From NCBI GenBank assembly GCA_937894775.1, contig CALAXC010000174.1, positions 1-32,235 of the forward strand: 32,235 nt of DNA, read 5' to 3'. Position 1 is the stretch's first letter; each line of letters opens with the position of its first letter. The DNA is from an uncultured Clostridia bacterium. Lineage in GTDB: Bacteria; Bacillota; Clostridia; Oscillospirales; CAG-272. Shown here piece by piece: positions 1 to 7,515 of the stretch. The notes under the pieces are model-generated. The model had not been told where the DNA came from. It was given only the letters and a program-made list of their open reading frames with translations, and did not search any database. The position numbers and the translations under genes are program-made.

Positions 1-2
1 CA

Positions 3-335
3 CTTGATCTTCAGCTTGCGAGAATCCTTAAGGTTCTTGATAAGGTTGGCGGTGTAGCTCTTATTACTGCAGACCACGGAAACGCTGATGAAATGTATGA
101 GATGGATAAGAAGACAGGACTTCCCAAAGCTGACAAAAACGGTAATTATAAGTCAAAGACAAGCCACACTTTGAATCCTGTTCCCTGCATTATTTACGAT
201 AATGTAACAGACGGTGCATATACTGTAAAGGCTGATGAAGGAAAGTTCGGACTTTCAAACGTAGCGGCTACAATGGTAAATCTTATGGGTTACGAAGCTC
301 CTGAAATGTGGGATGAAAGTATTATTAAGTTTTAA
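3..335 (+). CDS. gpmI: 2,3-bisphosphoglycerate-independent phosphoglycerate mutase, C-terminal part (5' end outside window)
   Basis: The reading frame is open from the first bases of the window, so only about the last 110 residues are present. The enzyme interconverts 3- and 2-phosphoglycerate in glycolysis using two metal ions. The sequence shows the metal-binding motif TADHGNADEM, followed by KTSHTLNPVP, the conserved alkaline-phosphatase-superfamily C-terminal signature of this family. The end (NLMGYEAPEMWDESII) also matches the usual GpmI terminus. A strong terminator follows 18 bases after the stop, so this is the last gene of its transcript. The first in-frame ATG at 93 is internal, not the start. 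Confidence 0.93.
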   Translation, partial: LDLQLARILKVLDKVGGVALITADHGNADEMYEMDKKTGLPKADKNGNYKSKTSHTLNPVPCIIYDNVTDGAYTVKADEGKFGLSNVAATMVNLMGYEAPEMWDESIIKF

Positions 336-353
336 TTGAAATAACTTGAAATA

Positions 354-389
354 AAAAAAGAATGCTGTATTTTACAGCGTTCTTTTTTT
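354..389 (+). terminator. intrinsic terminator after gpmI
   Basis: A 16 bp stem (arms 354-369 and 373-388, with one G-T pair) has a three-base loop and ends in a run of seven T. It is A-rich on the left, so it could also act on the other strand. Confidence 0.9.
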
Positions 390-415
390 ACTTTGTTTTT
401 CATATTCTGTATAAA
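387..415 (+). promoter_or_regulatory. possible sigma-A promoter for the SpoVB-family gene
   Basis: TTTACT (387-392), 17 bases, TATAAA (410-415). The -35 sits in the T-tract of the preceding terminator. The match is moderate, but there is no better candidate in the gap before the gene at 441. Confidence 0.45.
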
Positions 416-440
416 AAGCTTTTGAAAGGCAGAGATCTTT

Positions 441-2003
441 TTGGATAGATTAAAACGATTTTTTATAAACGGTTTATTAATGACGGCTGTGACACTTGCC
501 ATACGTTATGTATCTGTTTCATTTAATATATATATAACTAACCGTATCGGTGCTGTTGCTATGGGACTTTTTACTCTTATCTCAAGTGTTTACGGCTTTG
601 CGCTTACACTTGCAACGTCGGGTATAAGTCTTGCTACAACAAAACTTGTATCAGAAGCTCTTGGCGCATTGGAAGAAAAGGAACGTTCGGCTACTGTAAA
701 AGCAATAATGAGAAAAAGTATTGTTTTTTCTTTCGTTGTAAGTTTTACTGTTTCGGTATTTTTGTTTTTGTTTTCAGGTATTATAGGCGAGAATGTTCTG
801 AAAGATGTAAGAACTGTGAGCTCTTTAAAATTATTGTCTTATACCCTCGTTCCGATAGCTGTTTCATCTTCGATAAGCGGTTATTTTATTGCGATACGAA
901 AGGTATATAAAAATGCGGTAGTACAGGTGTTGGGGCAAGCAATAAAAATATTTTCTTCAGTATATTTATTGGGATTTGTTTTTGCCGAAGATGTTGAAAG
1001 TGCTTGTCTGGCTATTATCTGGGGTGGGACTATTGCTGAATTAATATCATTTACTGTTCATTTGATTTCATATATTATTGAGCAGAAAAGAAATAAGAAA
1101 AAAGAAAATCCTTCAAACTCCACTGTTAATATCGAAATTACAAAAAAGCTTATTCCCTTCACTTTACCGATATCTTTTAGTGCTTACGTAAGATCGGCTC
1201 TTGTTACAGTTGAACATCTTCTTATTCCTTGGGGATTGGAAAAAAGCGGATCAAACCGTGATATGTCACTTGCGGCATATGGAACTCTGCATAGTATAGT
1301 TTTTCCTTTTGTTCTTTTTCCTTCTGCTATCTCATCTTCTTTCGCGGGGCTTTTAGTTCCTGAAATATCTGAATCCGCTGCGGCTCGCGATATGGCGAGG
1401 ATAGAACGCATTATTGTCAGAGTTATAAAAACTGTTTTAATATATTCTGTAGGTGTTGCGGGGGTTATGATCTGCCTCGCTAATGAATTTGGTAATGTTT
1501 TCTTTTCCGAAGATTCAGCTGTAGCTTATATAATTTTGATAGCGCCTCTTGTTCCGATTATGTACCTAGATACTTCGGTTGACTCTATTTTGAAGGGATT
1601 AGGACATCAATTTTACTGTATGATAATAAATATTGTGGATGCTCTTTTTTCTGTAATTTTAGTTTGGATACTGCTGCCTAAATACGGAATTATCGGATAT
1701 GTTATAACCGTTTATTTTACCGAGCTTGTTAATGCGACATTAAGCATAACTAAGCTTATTTGTGTAACAAATGTTAAATTGAAAATAATAGATTTGGTGG
1801 CAAAACCGATATTTGCAATTATTCTTGCCACAGCATCTATCAGATTTGTTTTGAGCGCGGGAGAAATATTTGCATCATCCATTTTTGAAATTATTATACA
1901 TATTCTTTTGGTATCATTGATATACTTTTTCTGTCTTATTGTTTTCAGAGCGATCAAGCTTAAAGAAATAAAGCGTTCTGTTGTGAATTTTTTTAGAGCA
2001 TAA
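441..2003 (+). CDS. SpoVB/YtgP-family flippase (MOP superfamily, polysaccharide/lipid-linked precursor export)
   Basis: A 520-residue integral membrane protein with about 14 hydrophobic segments throughout, the size and layout of Bacillus SpoVB (about 518 residues). Members of this MATE/MurJ-like superfamily flip lipid-linked glycan precursors across the membrane; SpoVB itself is needed for spore cortex synthesis. The N-terminal block (FFINGLLMTAVTLAIRYVS, then IGAVAMGLFTLISSVYGF) is typical of the SpoVB/YtgP branch. The start is TTG at 441, with GAAAGG about 11 bases upstream; no ATG near this position gives a better start. It stands alone between two terminators. Whether it acts in spore cortex, vegetative wall or capsule synthesis cannot be decided from sequence. 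Confidence 0.78.
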   Translation: MDRLKRFFINGLLMTAVTLAIRYVSVSFNIYITNRIGAVAMGLFTLISSVYGFALTLATSGISLATTKLVSEALGALEEKERSATVKAIMRKSIVFSFVVSFTVSVFLFLFSGIIGENVLKDVRTVSSLKLLSYTLVPIAVSSSISGYFIAIRKVYKNAVVQVLGQAIKIFSSVYLLGFVFAEDVESACLAIIWGGTIAELISFTVHLISYIIEQKRNKKKENPSNSTVNIEITKKLIPFTLPISFSAYVRSALVTVEHLLIPWGLEKSGSNRDMSLAAYGTLHSIVFPFVLFPSAISSSFAGLLVPEISESAAARDMARIERIIVRVIKTVLIYSVGVAGVMICLANEFGNVFFSEDSAVAYIILIAPLVPIMYLDTSVDSILKGLGHQFYCMIINIVDALFSVILVWILLPKYGIIGYVITVYFTELVNATLSITKLICVTNVKLKIIDLVAKPIFAIILATASIRFVLSAGEIFASSIFEIIIHILLVSLIYFFCLIVFRAIKLKEIKRSVVNFFRA

Positions 2004-2010
2004 AAATATA

Positions 2011-2060
2011 AAAATACCGTTTTACTATCTCAGATAATAAAGCGGTATTTTGTTTTTTAT
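2011..2060. terminator. bidirectional terminator between convergent genes
   Basis: Arms AAAATACCGTTTTA (2011-2024) and TAAAGCGGTATTTT (2039-2052) form a 14 bp stem with one G-T pair. T-rich sequence follows on the plus strand and the mirror-image tail serves the minus strand. It separates the flippase gene from the convergent CNNM/CorC gene. Confidence 0.85.
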
Positions 2061-2081
2061 TTTTTTATAAGAACCAATCCT

Positions 2082-3416
2082 TTAATCGTTATCGTCATCG
2101 TTTTCAGCGGTAGTTTCTTTTTTTGTTACTAATGTTGAATCGATCGTATGATCTATAACCGATTCTACTTTTATTTTAAGTTCATCTGTTTCTAACTCAA
2201 AAGTTGCACCGTCTTCGGGGATTTCTCCGAGTAGACTGAGTATATAACCGCCGAATGTATCATAGTCCTCGTCAGCAATATGAAGATCAAGCATTTCATT
2301 TATCTCTTCGATAGAAGCTAATCCCAAGATACGCCATTCATTATCTTCAAGCTGCTCTATTTCAATGATTACAGTATCTTCTTTGTCATCCATATCACCG
2401 ACGAGAAGTTCCAAAAGATCGTGCATTGTAATAACGCCGTTTATTCCACCGTACTCGTCAACTACAACAGCAAAATAATTTTTTGTTTCTTTCATATTGT
2501 TGAAAAGCATATCAGCTTTCATATTTTCAGGAACAAAATAAGGCTTTTCAGAAGCTAATCTCATAGCCATAGCTTTATTTTTACATTCGTGTCTGAAAAA
2601 TTTTTTTGTGTTTAAAATAGCTATAATATCGTCAACTGTTTCACCACATATAGGATAATAACCGTGACGTGTTTCTGCTATCGTCTTTTTCCAATCGTCT
2701 ATAGAGTCTTCTCTATTTAAAAAAGATACCTTTTTTCTGTGTGTAAAAACTTCGGAAATTGAAATGTCATCAAATTCAAATATATTTTGGATCATTTCAT
2801 TTTCAAGAGTGTTGATCTCTCCGTGCTCACTGCTGGTATCAAGCATTAAACGAAGTTCTTCTTCGCTTGCAGCCTCTTCCTCTTCATTTGGCTTTATCTT
2901 GAACAGCCTGAGGATAAGATTTGTGGTTTTTGTAAGTACCCATACAAAGGGAGCAAAAATAACAGAAACAAAACTTAACATTCCTAAAAGAGCAAATGCT
3001 ACTTTTTCTGCGTATTTCATAGCAATTCGTTTAGGAACAAGCTCACCGAGTACTATACTGAAGAAGGAAAGTATAACAGTGACTATTATTAAGAATATTG
3101 TTTCAGGTATAACTATCCCCGAGCCTATCATAAAAGGAAGCGTATTAAACCAAGCCGTTAAGGGTTCGGCAAAGCTGTCTGCCGCAAATGCTGATCCCAA
3201 GAGTGCGGCAAAGGTTATCGCTACTTGTATTGTTGATAAAAATTTTGAAGAATTTTTTCTGAGCTTTAACAGTTTTTTTGCTTTTTTGTTGCCGTCATCG
3301 GCAAGTTTTTCAAGCTTTACTTGATTTATTGAAATCGTAGCTATTTCTGCCGCTGCAAATAAAGCATTGGCAATTATAAGTAAAATTTGTATTATTATAG
3401 GTAATATGTACTGCAT
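2082..3416 (-). CDS. CNNM/CorC (HlyC)-family membrane protein, probable Mg2+/divalent cation exporter
   Basis: A 444-residue protein with the classic three-part layout: a DUF21/CNNM membrane domain (about 1-195, with GELVPKRIA near 124-132), a CBS pair (about 215-345, including FTHRKKV and VVDEYGGINGVIT) and a C-terminal CorC_HlyC domain (about 355-430). Characterised relatives (MpfA of Staphylococcus, YhdP of Bacillus, eukaryotic CNNM) are linked to Mg2+ export. The older name hemolysin C is misleading. The acidic tail is short and disordered. ATG at 3416 has AGGAGAT seven bases upstream. The only good promoter upstream (3620-3648) is separated from the gene by a terminator and a short ORF, so expression probably depends on read-through. 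Confidence 0.88.
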   Translation of the reverse strand: MQYILPIIIQILLIIANALFAAAEIATISINQVKLEKLADDGNKKAKKLLKLRKNSSKFLSTIQVAITFAALLGSAFAADSFAEPLTAWFNTLPFMIGSGIVIPETIFLIIVTVILSFFSIVLGELVPKRIAMKYAEKVAFALLGMLSFVSVIFAPFVWVLTKTTNLILRLFKIKPNEEEEAASEEELRLMLDTSSEHGEINTLENEMIQNIFEFDDISISEVFTHRKKVSFLNREDSIDDWKKTIAETRHGYYPICGETVDDIIAILNTKKFFRHECKNKAMAMRLASEKPYFVPENMKADMLFNNMKETKNYFAVVVDEYGGINGVITMHDLLELLVGDMDDKEDTVIIEIEQLEDNEWRILGLASIEEINEMLDLHIADEDYDTFGGYILSLLGEIPEDGATFELETDELKIKVESVIDHTIDSTLVTKKETTAENDDDND

Positions 3417-3444
3417 TATTATCTCCTGTTATTAAATTTTATAT

Positions 3445-3495
3445 TAAAAAACGCAAAAAAGCACAGCCTACCCGAAAAATCGTTAGGCTATGCTT
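3445..3495 (-). terminator. intrinsic terminator (probable attenuator) upstream of the CNNM/CorC gene
   Basis: On the minus strand, arms 3495-3484 and 3470-3459 (core AGCATAGCCTA / TAGGCTGTGCT) form a 12 bp stem with one G-U pair. The tail is T6-GCG-T6. It ends about 30 bases before the ATG at 3416, and no promoter is seen between it and that gene. Confidence 0.85.
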
Positions 3496-3498
3496 GAT

Positions 3499-3579
3499 TT
3501 ATAATATAAAATAAAATTCAAAAACAGTATTAATATTACAGAAAAAACAAGTGTTATCTGTACTATCGCCGTCGTCCAT
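3499..3579 (-). CDS. 26-residue leader peptide (candidate), acidic N-terminus
   Basis: This short ORF lies between a consensus promoter and a terminator. ATG at 3577-3579 is preceded by AAAGGA with 7 bases spacing. The peptide begins MDDGDSTDN (four Asp in nine residues), has two Cys near positions 11 and 14, and ends in a hydrophobic/aromatic stretch (FEFYFIL). The TAA stop is only four bases before the terminator stem, so a ribosome reaching the stop would cover the 5' arm. That arrangement suits a leader peptide whose translation controls read-through into the cation-transport gene at 2082-3416. Function is inferred. Another frame over the same DNA encodes a membrane-helix-like peptide, so which frame is used is uncertain. 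Confidence 0.5.
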   Translation of the reverse strand: MDDGDSTDNTCFFCNINTVFEFYFIL

Positions 3580-3619
3580 TTTTGTTTCCTTTCATTTTGT
3601 GTAATTTAAGACTAACGTA

Positions 3620-3648
3620 ATAATATCATATTTTAAGTTTGAAGTCAA
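3620..3648 (-). promoter_or_regulatory. sigma-A promoter of the leader/CNNM-CorC transcript
   Basis: On the minus strand TTGACT (3648-3643), 17 bases, TATTAT (3625-3620). The predicted start is near 3613, giving a leader of about 200 bases before the ATG at 3416. It lies just after the end of dxs. Confidence 0.85.
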
Positions 3649-3672
3649 TAAAATACCTTTAATATTTACACA

Positions 3673-5580
3673 TTATTCATTATTCAACAAAGCTTTTATC
3701 TCCGACTCCAATATTTTTTCATCAATGCTTGCCATTTGGAAAGCATTTTGATTCGGTATCGAAGAAGCTGCAAAAGAATCGTTTATAGCTAAAATGCTAT
3801 ATTTAATATTCCTTTTAGAAAGTGTATCTCTCATACATTCTGAAAGATTCATTCCCATACCGCCGCTTTTGATTCCCTCTTCATAGAAAAGCACAGCTTT
3901 CAAGTTTTTACCCAGTGCTTTTTGAATTATTGCCGCTGTTTTTTCATAGGGCTTTAATTTTTCAAGAAGTATTATTCCTATTTTATTTTTTAAGGTCCCT
4001 TTTTCGGCAACTTTTATTGCTTCGTTTACAATATTTCCATAGGTAACTATTAATATATCGATGGTATCTTTTTTATCAAGTTCAAAATCGGCTTTGAAAG
4101 ATATATCTTTTACGTTATCGTTTTTGTAGAATCGTTTTACTGTGTTTTCGTTTTCAACATTGTTTGGATAACGTATGGCACATGGATGAGAAAGTGTTAG
4201 CGCTTCATCAATAGATGCTTTGAGTCCCTCGTTTGATATTGGCGTATATATGTGTACGTTGGGAATATGTGATAGAAAAGCTACATCAAATATTCCGTGA
4301 TGAGTAGCACCGTCCTTAAGATTGATCCCTGCTCTGTCTATCAACATTATTACGGGTAAATCTTGTAGCGCAACATCATGAATGATATTGTCGTATGACC
4401 TTTGTAAAAAGGTAGAATAGATTGCCACACACGGTCGCATACCGTTAGCGGCAAGACCGGCGGCAAAAGTAAGTGCATGCTCTTCGGCAATTCCTACATC
4501 AAAGAAACGCTCGGGGTGGCGGTCCTTAAAAATATTAAGCCCTGTTCCGTCGCTCATGGCAGCGGTGATTGCACAAATATTTTCTTTTTCATCAGCTATG
4601 TCTGAAAGATGTTCTCCCATAACTTTTGAAAATGTAATTTTTGCTTCTGTGTTATTGTGGTGATTTGGACTCATACTGTGATATTTCGCGGGCTGAGATT
4701 CGGCAGGAACATAGCCTTTTCCCTTTTGAGTTTTCAGGTGAATAATAACACTTTCGTTGAGTTTTTTAGCCTCTTTTAGAAGGTTTACTACCGATTCATA
4801 ATCATTTCCGTCAATAGGACCAAGATAAGTAAGCCCCATGCTTTCAAAGTAATTAGAACCGTAAAAAGCATTCTTGACGGTGATTTTTATCTTTTTTATG
4901 CCATTAAACAGATGTTTTCCAATGATTGGAATTTTATTTAAAAATGTACCTGTTGCACGTTTTGTTTTTAAATATCCTGAAGAAGCTCGAAGCTTTGAAA
5001 GATTTTTCGCAAATCTTCCGATGTTTTTTGAAATCGACATCTCATTCTCATTAAGAATAATTATAAGCTTTAGATCCTTCTGACAGTTATTAAGTGCTTC
5101 GTGTATCATTCCTCCGGTATAAGCTCCGTCTCCAAATACGGCAACGGTATAGGCATCTGAATTATTAAGCTTGTCTGCGGTAGCAAATCCGAGCGCTGCG
5201 GAGAAAGATGTTGAGCTGTGACCTGTGCCAAATGCATCGTGTTCACTTTCGGATATTTTGGGAAATCCGCTCAAACCGCCTGCGGTTCTTATTGTTTCTA
5301 TTCGATCATATCTGCCTGTAAGCATTTTGTGAACGTAACTTTGATGTCCTACATCGAAAATTATATGGTCTTTTGGTGAGTTAAAAACTTTATGGATTGC
5401 CATTGTAAGTTCTACAACACCTAAATTTGATGCAAGATGACCTCCGTTCTGCGAAACTACTCTTATAAGCTCTTCCCTAATCTCTTGCGCGAGATTGCCA
5501 AGTTCATTATCCGGTATGCTTTTAAAATCATTCGGAGAATGAATATTTGAAAGATATTTGATTTTTGATTCTTCTGACAT
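3673..5580 (-). CDS. dxs: 1-deoxy-D-xylulose-5-phosphate synthase
   Basis: The first enzyme of the MEP isoprenoid pathway joins pyruvate and glyceraldehyde 3-phosphate using thiamine diphosphate. At 635 residues it is full length. Visible motifs are the conserved His48 and GHQ (78-80), HDAFGTGHSSTS (114-125), the ThDP/Mg motif GDGAYTGG (150-157) with NENEMSIS (177-184), the catalytic Glu in AEEHA (366), and DRAG..DGATHHGIFD (415-432). NEN replaces the usual NDN, and GINLKDGATHH is a variant of the usual GLVGxDGxTH. Both are conservative, so the enzyme is expected to be active. ATG at 5580 has AAGGAGG five bases upstream. It has its own very strong promoter and is followed by the separate leader transcript. 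Confidence 0.96.
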   Translation of the reverse strand: MSEESKIKYLSNIHSPNDFKSIPDNELGNLAQEIREELIRVVSQNGGHLASNLGVVELTMAIHKVFNSPKDHIIFDVGHQSYVHKMLTGRYDRIETIRTAGGLSGFPKISESEHDAFGTGHSSTSFSAALGFATADKLNNSDAYTVAVFGDGAYTGGMIHEALNNCQKDLKLIIILNENEMSISKNIGRFAKNLSKLRASSGYLKTKRATGTFLNKIPIIGKHLFNGIKKIKITVKNAFYGSNYFESMGLTYLGPIDGNDYESVVNLLKEAKKLNESVIIHLKTQKGKGYVPAESQPAKYHSMSPNHHNNTEAKITFSKVMGEHLSDIADEKENICAITAAMSDGTGLNIFKDRHPERFFDVGIAEEHALTFAAGLAANGMRPCVAIYSTFLQRSYDNIIHDVALQDLPVIMLIDRAGINLKDGATHHGIFDVAFLSHIPNVHIYTPISNEGLKASIDEALTLSHPCAIRYPNNVENENTVKRFYKNDNVKDISFKADFELDKKDTIDILIVTYGNIVNEAIKVAEKGTLKNKIGIILLEKLKPYEKTAAIIQKALGKNLKAVLFYEEGIKSGGMGMNLSECMRDTLSKRNIKYSILAINDSFAASSIPNQNAFQMASIDEKILESEIKALLNNE

Positions 5581-5607
5581 TTCATCCTCCTTGTTTTTCT
5601 CTTAAAA

Positions 5608-5637
5608 ATTATACCACAAAAGTCGAAGCTTTGTCAA
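5608..5637 (-). promoter_or_regulatory. consensus sigma-A promoter of dxs
   Basis: On the minus strand TTGACA (5637-5632), 18 bases, TATAAT (5613-5608), with a TG extended -10. Both hexamers are perfect. The -35 lies in the loop, and the -10 overlaps the end, of the inverted repeat 5611-5650. Confidence 0.92.
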
Positions 5638-5650
5638 ACTTTTGTGGTAT
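5611..5650 (-). terminator. perfect 13 bp inverted repeat overlapping the dxs promoter; probable terminator of pgcA
   Basis: Arms ATACCACAAAAGT (5611-5623) and ACTTTTGTGGTAT (5638-5650) are perfectly complementary around a 14-base loop. On the minus strand the hairpin starts 7 bases after the pgcA stop and is followed by AATTTTT, a modest T tail. The same DNA carries the dxs promoter, so it could be a terminator, an operator palindrome, or both. Confidence 0.65.
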
Positions 5651-5657
5651 ATTTATA

Positions 5658-7331
5658 TTATACTCTTTCAAAGGTTTCTTTCATAACCTTTAATTTCTTT
5701 TCTGCCTCCGCAAGATCTTTTGCTCTCACCGAGAAATAGAATTTACATTTAGGTTCAGTTCCGCTTGGACGTACAGCTACCCAGCTTCCGTCAGCAAGGA
5801 TGAATTTGAGTACATTTGACTTAGGAAAGCCGAGAGAAATCATTTTCTCTGAAGTATAATCTTCCATTTCAGTTACTTCAACGGTTCCCGCATATTTAGG
5901 TGGATCGTTACGAAGTCCGTTTACAAGCTGAGCAATCTTTTCGGGACCGTCAACACCTTTAAACATAAAGTTATCGAGTGCATCGAGATAGAATCCGTGC
6001 TTAGCGTAGATTTCTTCCAAAATATCAAGTAAAGTTTTTGATTGTTCGTTATAATATGCAGCAGCCTCGCAAAGCATCAATGAAGCTTGAACGGCGTCTT
6101 TGTCACGAACGAAATCGGAGATAAGGCAACCGTAACTTTCTTCATATCCAAATACGAACTCCGCATCACCTAAAAGCTCGTGATTATATACTTTGTTTCC
6201 GATAAATTTGAATCCTGTCAAGGTCTTTTCTGTTTTTATACCGTATTCAGCACAAACTCTATCACCAAGATCTGAGGTTACTATTGTATTAAACATTACG
6301 CCGTTTTGTGGAAGAGTTCCCTTTTCCTGACGTCTTGAAAGAATATATTTAAGCAATACAGCAGCAGATTGGTTACCTGTCATTCTGACATATTCGCCAT
6401 TCTTTTTAACTGCAACTCCAAGTCGGTCACAGTCGGGGTCTGTAGTGATAATTATATCAGCATCGTATTTTTTTGCATAGTCGAAAGCTAATGAATATGC
6501 TTCTGCGGTTTCAGGATTGGGGTTCTTTGTGTTGCTGAATTCAGTATCAGGGTCACATTGTTCAAGCACAGGGATAAGATTATATCCAAGTCGAGAAAGG
6601 ACCTCGCGCACGGGGATATTTCCTGTACCGTGTTGGGGTGAATAAACTATTTTTATATCCTTTTTAACATCAGGCGTTACCGATATTTCCATAACTCTTT
6701 TATAGTATATTTCATCAATTGAAGAGTCAAGGATTTTTATGAGAGAACCCGCTTCTTCCTGAGATATGGATATTACCGAAAGCGGATCTTCTATTTTATT
6801 TATTTCTTCGATCACTCTGTCGTTAGATTTGCCTACAAACTGACAGCCTCTTTCGTCATAAAGCTTATATCCGTTATATTCCGGAGGATTATGAGAAGCA
6901 GTAATTACAACTCCGCCAAAAGCGGAAAGCTCACGAACTGCAAAAGAAAGCTCGGGTGTTGGGCGCAAGGAATCAAAAATATAAGCTTGAATTCCGTTTG
7001 CGGCAAGGACACCCGCTGTCTCAAGACAGAAAGCACGGCTGAAGCGTCTGTTATCGTGAGCGATAACTACTCCGCGCTTGCAAGCATCTGTTCCGTGACT
7101 TTTTATATATTCGGCAAATCCCTGAGTTGTTTTTCTCACAATGTATTTATTTATTCTATTTGTTCCGAGCCCGATCACTCCTCGGAGTCCGCCCGTACCA
7201 AATTCAAGATCATATAGAAATCTTTCTTTAAGTTCTTTTTCGTTGTTTTTTAATGCTAAAAGTTCTGCTCTTTCTTCAGGATCGAGAGCTTTTGCTGTAG
7301 ACCATTTGGCATATTTATCAATATAATTCAT
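5658..7331 (-). CDS. pgcA: alpha-D-phosphohexomutase (phosphoglucomutase / phosphomannomutase)
   Basis: Interconverts hexose 1- and 6-phosphates (glucose, probably also mannose), supplying sugar nucleotides for wall glycans and linking to glycogen/maltodextrin use (malQ is nearby). At 557 residues it matches the PgcA/long PGM type. Motifs: GTGGLRG near 46-51, the active-site phosphoserine loop TASHNP (Ser146), the Mg2+ loop DPDCDR (298-303), sugar-binding GYEESYG, and the C-terminal phosphate-binding RPSGTEPK. ATG at 7331 has AGGAGA eight bases upstream and a promoter close by, so it is probably transcribed singly. Substrate preference cannot be read from the sequence. Confidence 0.93.
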   Translation of the reverse strand: MNYIDKYAKWSTAKALDPEERAELLALKNNEKELKERFLYDLEFGTGGLRGVIGLGTNRINKYIVRKTTQGFAEYIKSHGTDACKRGVVIAHDNRRFSRAFCLETAGVLAANGIQAYIFDSLRPTPELSFAVRELSAFGGVVITASHNPPEYNGYKLYDERGCQFVGKSNDRVIEEINKIEDPLSVISISQEEAGSLIKILDSSIDEIYYKRVMEISVTPDVKKDIKIVYSPQHGTGNIPVREVLSRLGYNLIPVLEQCDPDTEFSNTKNPNPETAEAYSLAFDYAKKYDADIIITTDPDCDRLGVAVKKNGEYVRMTGNQSAAVLLKYILSRRQEKGTLPQNGVMFNTIVTSDLGDRVCAEYGIKTEKTLTGFKFIGNKVYNHELLGDAEFVFGYEESYGCLISDFVRDKDAVQASLMLCEAAAYYNEQSKTLLDILEEIYAKHGFYLDALDNFMFKGVDGPEKIAQLVNGLRNDPPKYAGTVEVTEMEDYTSEKMISLGFPKSNVLKFILADGSWVAVRPSGTEPKCKFYFSVRAKDLAEAEKKLKVMKETFERV

Positions 7332-7362
7332 CTGTATTCTCCTATAAAAAAACTACCTTTAT

Positions 7363-7391
7363 ATTATATAACATTTTGAAAGATTTTTCAA
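7363..7391 (-). promoter_or_regulatory. sigma-A promoter of pgcA
   Basis: On the minus strand TTGAAA (7391-7386), 17 bases, TATAAT (7368-7363), placed 31 bases before the ATG at 7331. Confidence 0.82.
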
Positions 7392-7465
7392 CATAAATTT
7401 ATAATTTTATTCAAAAAAATCCAATTATAATTATTATTAGTAATTATTTAAAAAATATTTCACCT

Positions 7466-7507
7466 GATTTTTAAAATTGGCCGCCTCAAATTTATGAGGC
7501 AGCCGAT
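7466..7507 (-). terminator. intrinsic terminator after the cysteine-rich gene
   Basis: Arms 7507-7495 and 7488-7476 form a 13 bp GC-rich stem (core GCCTCA/TGAGGC) with one mismatch and one G-U. It is followed by TTTTAAAAATC on the minus strand, 8 bases after the stop codon at 7516. Confidence 0.8.
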
Positions 7508-7515
7508 TTAAATTA

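Noticed and set aside
2764..3324. 186-codon plus-strand frame antisense to the CNNM/CorC gene
   Set aside because: Serine-rich low-complexity translation typical of an antisense shadow; the minus-strand protein has clear CNNM and CBS domains.
3563..3595. Ten-codon frame with three consecutive arginine codons as an arginine attenuator
   Set aside because: It has no ribosome site, and the downstream gene has no link to arginine. It is mentioned only as part of the overlapping-frame observation.
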